Source of the DNA: Pseudomonas sp. HN11
GTDB lineage: Bacteria; Pseudomonadota; Gammaproteobacteria; Pseudomonadales; Pseudomonadaceae
NCBI RefSeq assembly: GCF_021390155.1
Contig: NZ_CP089985.1
Coordinates: 1,437,001-1,501,000, forward strand
Direction of reading: 5' to 3'
Length of the DNA stretch: 64,000 nt
Below the pieces are notes generated by a model. That model was not told the origin of the DNA. It worked only from the letters and a program-made list of their open reading frames with translations, and ran no database searches. Shown here one piece after another: positions 44,249 to 52,417 of the stretch (position 1 is its first letter; the number at the start of each line of letters is the position of its first letter). The position numbers were made by a program, and so were the translations under genes.

Positions 44249-45406
44249 GTGAGCGGCGCAGTGTTCCCGTGGCGCAGCGCCAATCGGTTCGAGTTGCTGA
44301 TCGACGGTCCGAATTTTTTCCCGCAGATGCTGGTGGGCATTGCCCGGGCGGAGCGCCAGGTTGACCTGGAGTTGTACTTGGTCGAAGCCGGAGCCTGCGC
44401 CGAAGCCATGGTGAAGGCTCTGGTGCAAGCCGCCGAGCGGGGGGTGCGGTTGCGTTGCCTGTTCGATGATTACGGCAGCCTGGCGTTTACTCTCGGGCTG
44501 CGCAAACGCCTGACCGACGCCGGGGTGGAGTTGCGGTTCTACAATCGCCTGCGCTGGCGCCGCTGGATGCGCAACCTGTACCGCGACCATCGCAAATTAT
44601 TATTGATCGACCAGCGTATTGCCTTCGTCGGCGGCACCGGCGTGACCGATGAGTTCTGGACGCCGGGTGACAACGGCGCCGACTGGCATGAAGTAATGGT
44701 GCAAATCAGCGGCCCGTTGGTGCAGGACTGGCAGGCACTGTTCGACCGCCAATGGCACGCCAACGCTGCCCGCCGCGAGTGGAAACCCGCTACCCACTTT
44801 GGTTTGCCGCGTTTGCCCAAGCTCCCGGCGACTGGCCCTGGACTGGGTCGTGTTGCCTATGCCGACGCCCGTCAACATCGAGATATCCTGCAGTCACTGA
44901 TCCGTGCCTTGAACAGCAGCCAGCAGCGCATCTGGCTGGCGACCCCGTATTTTCTGCCGACCTGGAGCGTGCGCCGTGCGTTGCGCCGTGCCGCCGGGCG
45001 CGGTGTGGACGTGAGATTACTGCTGACCGGCCCGCGCACTGATCACCCGTCCGTGCGCTACGCCGGGCATCGCTATTACCCGAGGTTGCTGCGTTCGGGG
45101 GTGAAGATCTTTGAATACCAGCCGTGTTTCCTGCACCTGAAGATGGTGCTGGTGGACGATTGGGTAAGCATCGGCTCGTGCAACTTCGATCATTGGAATT
45201 TGCGTTTCAACCTGGAAGCCAACCTGGAAGCGTTGGACCCTGAGTTGACGTTGGCAGTGGCGGGCAGTTTTGAGCGGGATTTCGAGCAGAGCCAGGCAGT
45301 GAGCCTGGAGGCATGGAAGGCGCGGCCGCTTTGGCGACGAGTGAAGCAGCGGGTGTGGGGGTGGATTGATCGGTTGGTGGTGAACCTTCTGGACAGAAGG
45401 GGGTGA
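44249..45406 (+). CDS. Phospholipase D-type phosphatidyltransferase (ClsB-like)
   Basis: A 385-residue enzyme with two HKD motifs: DHRKLLLIDQRIAFVGG in the first half and HLKMVLVDDWVSIGSCN in the second. It should make cardiolipin or another phospholipid by transesterification; ClsB in E. coli has the same soluble, single-pass layout and size. It starts with GTG, two bases after the yceI stop. The basic C-terminus may sit on the membrane. The exact head group is not certain. Confidence 0.85.
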   Translation: MSGAVFPWRSANRFELLIDGPNFFPQMLVGIARAERQVDLELYLVEAGACAEAMVKALVQAAERGVRLRCLFDDYGSLAFTLGLRKRLTDAGVELRFYNRLRWRRWMRNLYRDHRKLLLIDQRIAFVGGTGVTDEFWTPGDNGADWHEVMVQISGPLVQDWQALFDRQWHANAARREWKPATHFGLPRLPKLPATGPGLGRVAYADARQHRDILQSLIRALNSSQQRIWLATPYFLPTWSVRRALRRAAGRGVDVRLLLTGPRTDHPSVRYAGHRYYPRLLRSGVKIFEYQPCFLHLKMVLVDDWVSIGSCNFDHWNLRFNLEANLEALDPELTLAVAGSFERDFEQSQAVSLEAWKARPLWRRVKQRVWGWIDRLVVNLLDRRG

Positions 45407-45408
45407 AA

Positions 45409-45492
45409 ACAGCTGCAAGCTACAAGCTGCAAGCTGCAAGTTAAAAGCAGAACTGCTTTTCCTTGCCGCTTGCAGCTTGCAACTTGAAGCTA
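45409..45492. repeat. CAAGCTGCAAG-type inverted repeat
   Basis: Left arm with CAAGCTACAAG and the heptamer CAAGCTG twice; the right arm has GCTTGCAGCTTGCAACTTG. About 84 bases, folding to a long hairpin between the convergent cls-like gene and bglX. Same family as 19072. Confidence 0.75.
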
Positions 45493-45496
45493 TCTC

Positions 45497-47788
45497 TTAC
45501 AACAGCTCGAAGGTTTGTTGCTGCACATCCTGGGAATCCAACCCGATCTGCACATTGAACTCACCCGGTTCCGCCGCGAACTTGAGCTGGGTGTTGTAGA
45601 ACTTCAAGTCTTCTTCGGTGATGGTGAAGTGCAACGTGCGCTCTTCACCCGCCTTGAGCATGACCTTCTGGAAGTTCTTCAGCTCCTTGATCGGGCGGAT
45701 CATCGAGCCGGCCACGTCCTGAATATACAATTGCACCACGGTTTCACCGTCCACTTTGCCGGTGTTTTTCACGGTGACACTCGCATCGAGCTTGCCGGTC
45801 TTGTTCAGGGTGGTGGACGACAGCGCCATGTCCGACAGGCCGAACGTGGTGTAGCTCAGGCCATAACCAAACGGAAACAGCGGTCCTGTGGTGTCATCGA
45901 AGTACTGCGAGGTGTAGTTGCCCGGCTTGCCTGGGGTGAACGGCCGGCCGATGGTCAGGTGGTTGTAGTAGGTCGGAATCTGCCCCACCGAACGTGGGAA
46001 GGTGATCGGCAGCTTGCCCGACGGGTTGTAGTCACCAAACAGCACGTCGGCGATGGCATTGCCGCCTTCGGTGCCGGCGAACCAGGTTTCCAGGATCGCG
46101 TCGGCCTGTTGGTTCTCTTCGAGAATCGACAGCGGGCGGCCGTTCATCAGCACCAGCACCAGCGGCTTGCCGGTGGCCTTCAGGGCCTTGATCAGGTCGC
46201 GCTGGCTTTGCGGGATGTTCAGGTCGGTGCGGCTGGAGGACTCGTGGGACATGCCACGGGACTCGCCCACGGCAGCGACTACGACATCGGCATCCTTGGC
46301 GGCTTTGACGGCCTCGTCGATCATCGCCTGGGCAGGACGGGTGTCATCCACCACTTCCGGGGCATCGAAGTTGAGGAAGTTCAGGTAGTCGACCACGGCC
46401 TTGTCGTTGGTGATGTTGGCGCCACGGGCATAGATGATCTTGCCTTTTTCGCCGATCACCGCGTTCATGCCGTCGAGCAGGGTCACCGATTGCTCGGGTT
46501 TGCCGGCAGCGGCCCAACTGCCCATCATGTCGATCGGTGCCTTGGCCAGCGGACCGACCAGGGCGATGGTCGCGGATTTATTCAACGGCAGGGTGTTGTT
46601 CCGGTTTTTCAGCAGCACCAGGCTGCGGCGGGCAATGTCGCGGGCTTCGGCGCGGTGCAGGCGGCTCTCGGCGTAAGTGTCGGCCGGGTCATCCTCAGCC
46701 TTGCCGATGCGCAGGTACGGGTCCTTGAACAGGCCCATGTCGTACTTGGCGCCGAGCACCTCGCGCACGGCGTTGTCGATGTCGCTCTGTTCAATCTCGC
46801 CGGACTTGAGCAGCCCCGGCAATTCCTTGCCGTATAGCGTGTCGTTCATGCTCATGTCGATGCCGGCCTTGATCGCCAGCTTGGCGGCTTCACGCCCGTC
46901 CTTGGCCACGCCGTGCTTGATCAGCTCGAAGATCGCGCCATGGTCGCTGACGGCCAGGCCCTTGAAGCCCCAGTCTTTGCGCAGCAGGTCATTCATCAGC
47001 CAGGTGTTGGCGGTAGCGGGCACGCCGTTGATCGAGTTCAGCGCGACCATCACGCCGCCGGAACCGGCCTTGATCGCCGCGTGGTACGGCGGCAGGTAGT
47101 CCTGGTACATCTTGACCGGGCTCATATCGACCACGTTGTAGTCGCGGCCGCCTTCCACCGCGCCATAGAGGGCGAAGTGCTTGACGCTGGCCATGATGCT
47201 GTCGGCATTCGCGGGGCTGACGCCCTGGAACGCCTTGACCATCACTTCGGCGATGCGCGAGACGAGGTAGGTGTCTTCACCGAAGCCTTCTGACGTGCGG
47301 CCCCAGCGCGGGTCGCGGGAGATGTCGACCATCGGCGCGAAAGTGATGTCGAGGCTGTCGGCGGCGGCTTCCTGGGCGGCGATGCGCCCGGAGCGGCCGA
47401 TGGCGGCCAGGTCCCAGCTGGAGGCCAGCGCCAGGCTGATCGGGAAGATGGTGCGGTGGCCGTGGATCACGTCGTAGGCGAAGAACATCGGGATCTTCAA
47501 GCGGCTGCGCATGGCCGCGTCCTGCATCGGACGGTTTTCCGGGCGGGTGATGGAGTTGAACGTACCACCGATGCGGCCGGCGGCGATTTCCTTGCGGATC
47601 AGCTCGCGGGGCATTTCGGGGCCGATGCTGATCAGGCGCAACTGGCCGATCTTTTCATCCAGGGTCATCTGCTTGAGCAGGTCGCTGACGAACGCGTCCT
47701 TGTCCTTAAGCGCAGCAGGCTTTGTTTCTGCCCATACGGGGTGACTGGCCAGAGTGGCAACAAGGCCGAGCAAACACAGCTTCTTCAT
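45497..47788 (-). CDS. bglX: Periplasmic beta-glucosidase BglX (GH3)
   Basis: A 763-residue secreted GH3 enzyme; E. coli BglX has 765. The signal peptide ends HPVWA. The nucleophile is Asp282 in GLAVSDHGAIF; GRTSEGFGED and the C-terminal fibronectin-like domain follow. It hydrolyses beta-glucosides in the periplasm. AAGGAT precedes the ATG. It is single-gene, divergent from lemA. Confidence 0.95.
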   Translation of the reverse strand: MKKLCLLGLVATLASHPVWAETKPAALKDKDAFVSDLLKQMTLDEKIGQLRLISIGPEMPRELIRKEIAAGRIGGTFNSITRPENRPMQDAAMRSRLKIPMFFAYDVIHGHRTIFPISLALASSWDLAAIGRSGRIAAQEAAADSLDITFAPMVDISRDPRWGRTSEGFGEDTYLVSRIAEVMVKAFQGVSPANADSIMASVKHFALYGAVEGGRDYNVVDMSPVKMYQDYLPPYHAAIKAGSGGVMVALNSINGVPATANTWLMNDLLRKDWGFKGLAVSDHGAIFELIKHGVAKDGREAAKLAIKAGIDMSMNDTLYGKELPGLLKSGEIEQSDIDNAVREVLGAKYDMGLFKDPYLRIGKAEDDPADTYAESRLHRAEARDIARRSLVLLKNRNNTLPLNKSATIALVGPLAKAPIDMMGSWAAAGKPEQSVTLLDGMNAVIGEKGKIIYARGANITNDKAVVDYLNFLNFDAPEVVDDTRPAQAMIDEAVKAAKDADVVVAAVGESRGMSHESSSRTDLNIPQSQRDLIKALKATGKPLVLVLMNGRPLSILEENQQADAILETWFAGTEGGNAIADVLFGDYNPSGKLPITFPRSVGQIPTYYNHLTIGRPFTPGKPGNYTSQYFDDTTGPLFPFGYGLSYTTFGLSDMALSSTTLNKTGKLDASVTVKNTGKVDGETVVQLYIQDVAGSMIRPIKELKNFQKVMLKAGEERTLHFTITEEDLKFYNTQLKFAAEPGEFNVQIGLDSQDVQQQTFELL

Positions 47789-48026
47789 GAATATCCTTTT
47801 TCGGCTCGCTGCACAGCGTAAATGCTGATCGGCCAAAATGTGGGGAGCGTCTATTGTTGTTCGGGTGTTGTTCAGATAAATGCAGCACACTCTGAACTCT
47901 TTTTCGCGCTGGGCATCTTTGTAGCTGATTGGCTCGATGCAATCCAGTGGTGGCGAATTATGCCCCAAGCGCGCGGTGTATAGGGTTAGTCGTGACATTC
48001 CATCAAGATTGGGCAGGAGAAACACC

Positions 48027-48638
48027 ATGCAAGCAGCACAAGGTTACCGCTGGGGCTTGAAAGCCGCGGCTCTGCTATTGATCAGCACGGTGCTGAGCGG
48101 TTGCGGCATCAACAACATTCCCACGCTGGATGAACAGGCCAAGGCCGCCTGGGGCCAGGTGCAGAACCAGTACCAACGCCGCGCTGATCTGATCCCCAAC
48201 CTGGTGGAAGTGGTCAAGGGCTACGCTGCCCATGAGCAAGACACCCTCACCGCCGTGATTGAAGCGCGGGCCAAGGCCACCTCGATCCAGGTGGATGCGA
48301 GCACCCTCGACAATCCGGAAAAACTCAAGCAGTTCCAGCAGGCCCAGGACGGTTTGAGCGGCGCACTGAGCCGCTTGATGGTGGTGTCCGAGCGCTACCC
48401 GGACCTGAAGGCCAATCAAAACTTCCTGGCCCTGCAATCCCAGCTTGAGGGCACCGAAAACCGTATCGCCGTGGCGCGCCGCGACTTTATCCAGGCGGTG
48501 CAGGCCTACAACACCGAGATCCGCACCTTCCCGGGCCGCCTGTGGCACAGCGTGATGTACAGCGATTTGCCGGTCCGCGCCACGTTTGAAGCCACCAGTG
48601 CCGATGCCGATAAAGCGCCGCAAGTGAAGTTCAAATAA
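48027..48638 (+). CDS. LemA family lipoprotein
   Basis: A 203-residue membrane protein; the lipobox LSGCG (Cys25) suggests lipid anchoring. QYQRRADLIPNLVEVVKGYA and the ETRIA-like GTENRIAVARRDF segments are diagnostic for LemA, an all-alpha coiled-coil protein. It heads an operon with two TPM proteins, a known co-occurrence. The GGAGA site fixes the ATG at 48027. Function unclear. Confidence 0.9.
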   Translation: MQAAQGYRWGLKAAALLLISTVLSGCGINNIPTLDEQAKAAWGQVQNQYQRRADLIPNLVEVVKGYAAHEQDTLTAVIEARAKATSIQVDASTLDNPEKLKQFQQAQDGLSGALSRLMVVSERYPDLKANQNFLALQSQLEGTENRIAVARRDFIQAVQAYNTEIRTFPGRLWHSVMYSDLPVRATFEATSADADKAPQVKFK

Positions 48639-48656
48639 AGCTGCACTGAGGTGTCG

Positions 48657-49382
48657 ATGCGTTTATTACGGATAGGCCTGGCGTTGTGGCTGTTGGCCTG
48701 CGTCGGTGCGGCCCAGGCGGCGCTGACCTTCCCGGCGCTGACCGGGCGGGTGGTGGATAACGCCCAGATGATCGACGCGGCCACGCGCCAGCAGCTGACT
48801 CAACAGTTGCTGGCGCTGGAGCAGACGTCCGGTGACCAGATCGTGGTGGTCACCGTGCCTGATCTGCAAGGCGTTCCCATTGAAGACTTTGGTTATCAAT
48901 TGGGCCGCCAGTGGGGCATCGGCCAGAAGGGCAAGGACAACGGCGCGCTGTTGATCGTCGCCCGCGATGAGCACAAATTGCGCATCGAAGTCGGTTATGG
49001 CCTGGAAGGTGTGCTGACCGATGCGCAGTCGTGGGTGATCATCAACCAGGTGATTGCGCCGGCTTTCAAGGCCGGTAACTACAGCAAAGGCATCAGCGAC
49101 GGCGTGGCCGCGATGGTACAAGTGGTGGGCGGCGAACCGCTGGCCGTGCCGTCGCATGTGGCGGATGCCAACTTTGCCAAGGATAATCCTGGTCTCTCCA
49201 TCGGCCTGTTCGTTTTGCTGATCGGCGTGTTGTGGCTGTGCAATCGCATGGGGCTGCCGGTGGGCGCGATCCTGCTGGCAATTCTCAGCAGCAGTGGCCG
49301 TGGCGGCGGCGGGGGAGGCGGTGGTGGTTTCCGGGGCGGCGGTGGTGGCTTCGGCGGCGGCGGGGCTTCAGGCGGCTGGTGA
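48657..49382 (+). CDS. TPM domain protein with Gly-rich tail (YgcG-like)
   Basis: A 241-residue membrane protein. The signal peptide ends GAAQA, then the TPM phosphatase fold (LTGRVVDNAQMIDAATR; GYGLEGVLTD), one membrane helix (LSIGLFVLLIGVLWLC), and a tail of mostly Gly (GRGGGGGGGGGFRGGGGGF). The family is linked to photosystem II repair in plants; the bacterial role is unknown. The ATG at 48657 has GAGG five bases upstream; the GTG at 48651 abuts this site and is unlikely. 18 bases after lemA. Confidence 0.85.
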   Translation: MRLLRIGLALWLLACVGAAQAALTFPALTGRVVDNAQMIDAATRQQLTQQLLALEQTSGDQIVVVTVPDLQGVPIEDFGYQLGRQWGIGQKGKDNGALLIVARDEHKLRIEVGYGLEGVLTDAQSWVIINQVIAPAFKAGNYSKGISDGVAAMVQVVGGEPLAVPSHVADANFAKDNPGLSIGLFVLLIGVLWLCNRMGLPVGAILLAILSSSGRGGGGGGGGGFRGGGGGFGGGGASGGW

Positions 49383-49410
49383 TGATAATAATGAGAGAGC
49401 AACGACAACC

Positions 49411-50028
49411 ATGGCATTACTGACTGAACATGAGCAGCGCCAAGTCGCGGAAGCGATCGCCCGCGTCGAGAAGACCACCGATGCGGAGCTGGTGACCGTA
49501 CTGGCCGCCCGCGCCGATGACTACGCTTACATCCCGCTGCTGTGGGCCAGCCTGATCGCGTTGGTGGTGCCCGGTGTGGTGCATTACCTGTCGGGCTACC
49601 TGACGATGTACACCTTGTTGCTGGCGCAATGGGCGACGTTCATCGTGTTGTGCCTGGTGTTCCGCCTGCCCAAGGTCACCACGCGGTTGATCCCGCGCTC
49701 GGTGCGCCACTGGCGCGCATCCAACCTGGCGCGGCGGCAGTTCCTGGAGCAGAACCTGCACCACACGCTGGGCAGTACCGGCGTGCTGATTTTTGTCAGT
49801 GAGGCGGAGCGGTACGTGGAGATACTGGTGGATGACGGCATTTCCGAGCGGCTGGACGACAACAGCTGGGATGTGATCGTCAAGGCGTTTACCCAGCAGG
49901 TGAAACAGGGGCAGACGTTGGCGGGGTTTATCAGTTGCATTGAAGCCTGTGGCGAGTTACTGAAGGTGCATGTGCCGGTGACCCACACCCGTAACGAACT
50001 ACCGAATCGCCTGGTCGTACTCGAATAA
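49411..50028 (+). CDS. TPM domain protein, second paralogue
   Basis: A 205-residue protein with a degenerate TPM domain: LTEHEQRQVAEAIARVEKTT DAELV start, two membrane helices (IPLLWASLIALVVPGVVHYL and LLLAQWATFIVLCLVF) inserted, then VSEAERYVEILVDDGISERL. Third gene of lemA-TPM-TPM, 28 bases after the previous stop. The frame reaches back to a GTG at 49294 in the Gly tail; rejected as it overlaps. A REP pair follows. Confidence 0.82.
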   Translation: MALLTEHEQRQVAEAIARVEKTTDAELVTVLAARADDYAYIPLLWASLIALVVPGVVHYLSGYLTMYTLLLAQWATFIVLCLVFRLPKVTTRLIPRSVRHWRASNLARRQFLEQNLHHTLGSTGVLIFVSEAERYVEILVDDGISERLDDNSWDVIVKAFTQQVKQGQTLAGFISCIEACGELLKVHVPVTHTRNELPNRLVVLE

Positions 50029-50030
50029 AA

Positions 50031-50115
50031 ATGTGTGGGCTTGCTCGCGAATGCGGTGTATCAGTCGACGGATGTATTGACTGACACTGCGTATTCGCGA
50101 GCAAGCCCCACATTT
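50031..50115. repeat. REP pair (inverted)
   Basis: GTGGGCTTGCTCGCGAATGC and inverted GCGTATTCGCGAGCAAGCCC with GTATCAGTC/GACTGACAC inner arms, a classic facing REP doublet between the TPM operon and the methyltransferase gene. Confidence 0.88.
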
Positions 50116-50221
50116 GGTTTTGCGTCCGCCAATACACTGACCGTTGATCAAATTACCCAGTGCCCTAATTCCCCATCCCCCCTAAAATGCCCGGCATTCC
50201 CTGCCTGAGGCGTTTTTGTTC

Positions 50222-51424
50222 ATGTCTGTCACTGTTCAACCGGATCATCACGCCCAGTTCATCGAACTGCTCAACGCTAACCTCGCGCAGAACGCCTTTA
50301 TCAAGCTGGTGCTGGCCAAGTACGTTGGTGAGGAAGCCGCGTTGCAGCGGTTGATCATCAAGCCGGTAATGGTCAAGGAGCAGGCGTGCCTGTCGTTCGT
50401 CTACCGCTACAAGACCCGTGACATCACCAAGAACTTCCCGCTGGCGGAAGGTGTGGCAGCGATTGCCGAGCTGCTGCCGGCGCAGTTCAAGAACGCGCAC
50501 CTGCTGTCGCTGACCGACGAAGCTCAGCTGGAATACAGCAAGAAGAACAAAAGCTCGCTGTTCAAAAGCAAGCCGCAGCAACTGCGAGAAGCGCCGTCTG
50601 CCGAGCATAACCGCGAGAAGAATCGCTTCCTCGACCTGAGCCGCCCGTTTCTCGCCGACCTGGGCGTGACCGACGCCAAGCAGGCGCTGATCCCGTCGAT
50701 GTCGCGCAAGTGGAAGCAGATCAACAAGTTCATCGAAGTGTTCAGTCATGCGCTGACCTCTTCACCTTTGAAACTGGATCAGCCGGTGCGTGTCGCTGAC
50801 TTCGGTTCGGGCAAGGGCTATCTGACGTTCGCCATCCACGATTACCTGCGCAACACCCTCAAGGCCGAAGGCGAGGTGACCGGCGTGGAGCTGCGCGAAG
50901 ACATGGTGACCCTGTGCAACACCGCCGCCGCCCGCCTGGAGCATCCGGGGCTGGTGTTCAAATGCGGCGATGTGCGCAGCGTGGCGCCCAGCGAGCTGGA
51001 CGTGATGATCGCCCTGCATGCCTGCGACATTGCCACGGACTACGCGATCCACACCGGCATCCGTTCCGGCGCGTCGATCATCATGTGCTCGCCGTGCTGC
51101 CACAAGCAGATCCGCCTGCAGATCCAGAGCCCGCTGCTGCTCAAGCCGATGCTGCAATACGGCCTGCATCTGGGCCAGCAGGCGGAAATGGTCACCGACA
51201 GCTTGCGTGCGTTGTTCCTAGAAGCCTGTGGTTATGAAACCAAAGTGTTCGAGTTCATCTCACTGGAGCACACCAACAAGAACAAGATGATTCTTGCGGT
51301 CAAGCGCGCCGAGCCGTTGGACAACGCGCAGTTGCTGGAGAAAATCCAGGCGCTCAAGGCGTTCTACCACATCACCGAACACTGCCTGGAAACCCTGCTG
51401 CGCGCGGATGGTTACCTGGCCTGA
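50222..51424 (+). CDS. SAM-dependent methyltransferase
   Basis: A 400-residue protein. The Rossmann methyltransferase fold begins at motif I VADFGSGKGYLTFA (about 194) with acidic motif II VTGVELRED and motif IV LDVMIALHACD. The N-terminal 180 residues (KTRDITKNF, LTDEAQLEYSKKNKSSLF) are typical of the UPF/PF13679 group seen next to class I RNA methyltransferases. Target unknown. The two cysteines in CSPCCHKQ are in the place of a possible catalytic or metal site. It converges with the EamA gene, overlapping by 13 bases. Confidence 0.82.
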   Translation: MSVTVQPDHHAQFIELLNANLAQNAFIKLVLAKYVGEEAALQRLIIKPVMVKEQACLSFVYRYKTRDITKNFPLAEGVAAIAELLPAQFKNAHLLSLTDEAQLEYSKKNKSSLFKSKPQQLREAPSAEHNREKNRFLDLSRPFLADLGVTDAKQALIPSMSRKWKQINKFIEVFSHALTSSPLKLDQPVRVADFGSGKGYLTFAIHDYLRNTLKAEGEVTGVELREDMVTLCNTAAARLEHPGLVFKCGDVRSVAPSELDVMIALHACDIATDYAIHTGIRSGASIIMCSPCCHKQIRLQIQSPLLLKPMLQYGLHLGQQAEMVTDSLRALFLEACGYETKVFEFISLEHTNKNKMILAVKRAEPLDNAQLLEKIQALKAFYHITEHCLETLLRADGYLA

Positions 51425-52314
51425 TCGGCCACTGCCACGGGCGCAGGCTGCACCGCCGTCTTGCGCCCCAGCATCACCGTCACGATCACCCCACAGGCAA
51501 ACAGCCAGGTAATCGGCTCGATGTGTTCGCCAAAGAACAGCGCCGAGAACGCGATGGTGAAGAAAATCTGCAACAGCTGGATCTGGCTGACCCGCGCAAT
51601 CCCACCCATGGCTAACCCGGCATACCAGGCGAAGAACCCCAAAAACTGTGAGAACAGCGACACATAACCAAACGCCCACCACGCGCGGATGGAAATCGCC
51701 CCTTGATGCTGCGCCGCCAGGTACCACACCGGGCCGATCAATACGGGCGTCGACAGCACCAGCGCCCAGCAGATCACCTGCCAGCCGCCCATCTCCTTGG
51801 CCAGTCGGCCGCCTTCGGCATAACCCAGGCCGCCCATGGCAATCGCACCCAGCATCAGCAGATCACCGGCCTGGATACTGCCGGCTCCGGTGATCAACGC
51901 GTAACTCAACACCAAGGCACTGCCCAGTGCCGCACAGGCCCAGAAGGCCTTCGACGGCCGTTCATGGGACAGCCACGCCGCGTACAGCGCCACGCACAGC
52001 GGTTGCAAACCATTGACCAGCGCGCCATGGGACGCCGGCAACGTCTGCATGGCCCAGGCCGACAGTACGGGGAAACCGAGGATCACGCCGGCGATCACCA
52101 GGCACAACCCACGTACCTGGCGCCAGGTCGGCCAGCGCTCACGGCGCCACAGCAACAGCGCCGCCGCCGGGACCGCCGCGAACAAGGCACGGCCGAGGCC
52201 GTTGAGCAACGGGTGGATTTCCTGCACCACGATGCGGGTGAAGGGCAGGGTCAGACTGAAGATAATGACGCCCAGCAGGCCGAGGGCCATGCCGGTGTTT
52301 TCGCGCGAGCTCAT
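51412..52314 (-). CDS. EamA-type DMT transporter
   Basis: A 300-residue inner-membrane exporter with ten helices in two EamA repeats. ALGLLGVIIFSLTLPFTRI begins it; GLGRALFAAVPAAALLLWRRE and the second repeat VSQIQLLQIFFTIAFSALFFGE are clear. Drug/metabolite exporters of this type often move amino acids or sugars; substrate unknown. The ATG at 52314 has no strong SD; upstream Met options exist. Downstream overlap with the methyltransferase gene by 13 bases on the opposite strand. Confidence 0.83.
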   Translation of the reverse strand: MSSRENTGMALGLLGVIIFSLTLPFTRIVVQEIHPLLNGLGRALFAAVPAAALLLWRRERWPTWRQVRGLCLVIAGVILGFPVLSAWAMQTLPASHGALVNGLQPLCVALYAAWLSHERPSKAFWACAALGSALVLSYALITGAGSIQAGDLLMLGAIAMGGLGYAEGGRLAKEMGGWQVICWALVLSTPVLIGPVWYLAAQHQGAISIRAWWAFGYVSLFSQFLGFFAWYAGLAMGGIARVSQIQLLQIFFTIAFSALFFGEHIEPITWLFACGVIVTVMLGRKTAVQPAPVAVADQAR

Positions 52315-52417
52315 GGGGGAGAACCGAAATCCAGAGGGCTTCAAGGGAAGCCCATCTAGCCACATCCCCCGCCGATTGCGGGCCTACAGCTGGGTGCGGA
52401 TTTATCCGTACAGTTTT

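Noticed and set aside
45409..45492. CRISPR-like array from repeated CAAGCTG units
   Set aside because: Units are 7 bases without spacers and the whole folds as an inverted repeat; no cas gene is near.
49294..49410. N-terminal extension of the second TPM protein from a GTG
   Set aside because: It would overlap the Gly-rich tail of the first TPM gene in another frame and is low complexity; the ATG at 49411 fits the domain start.
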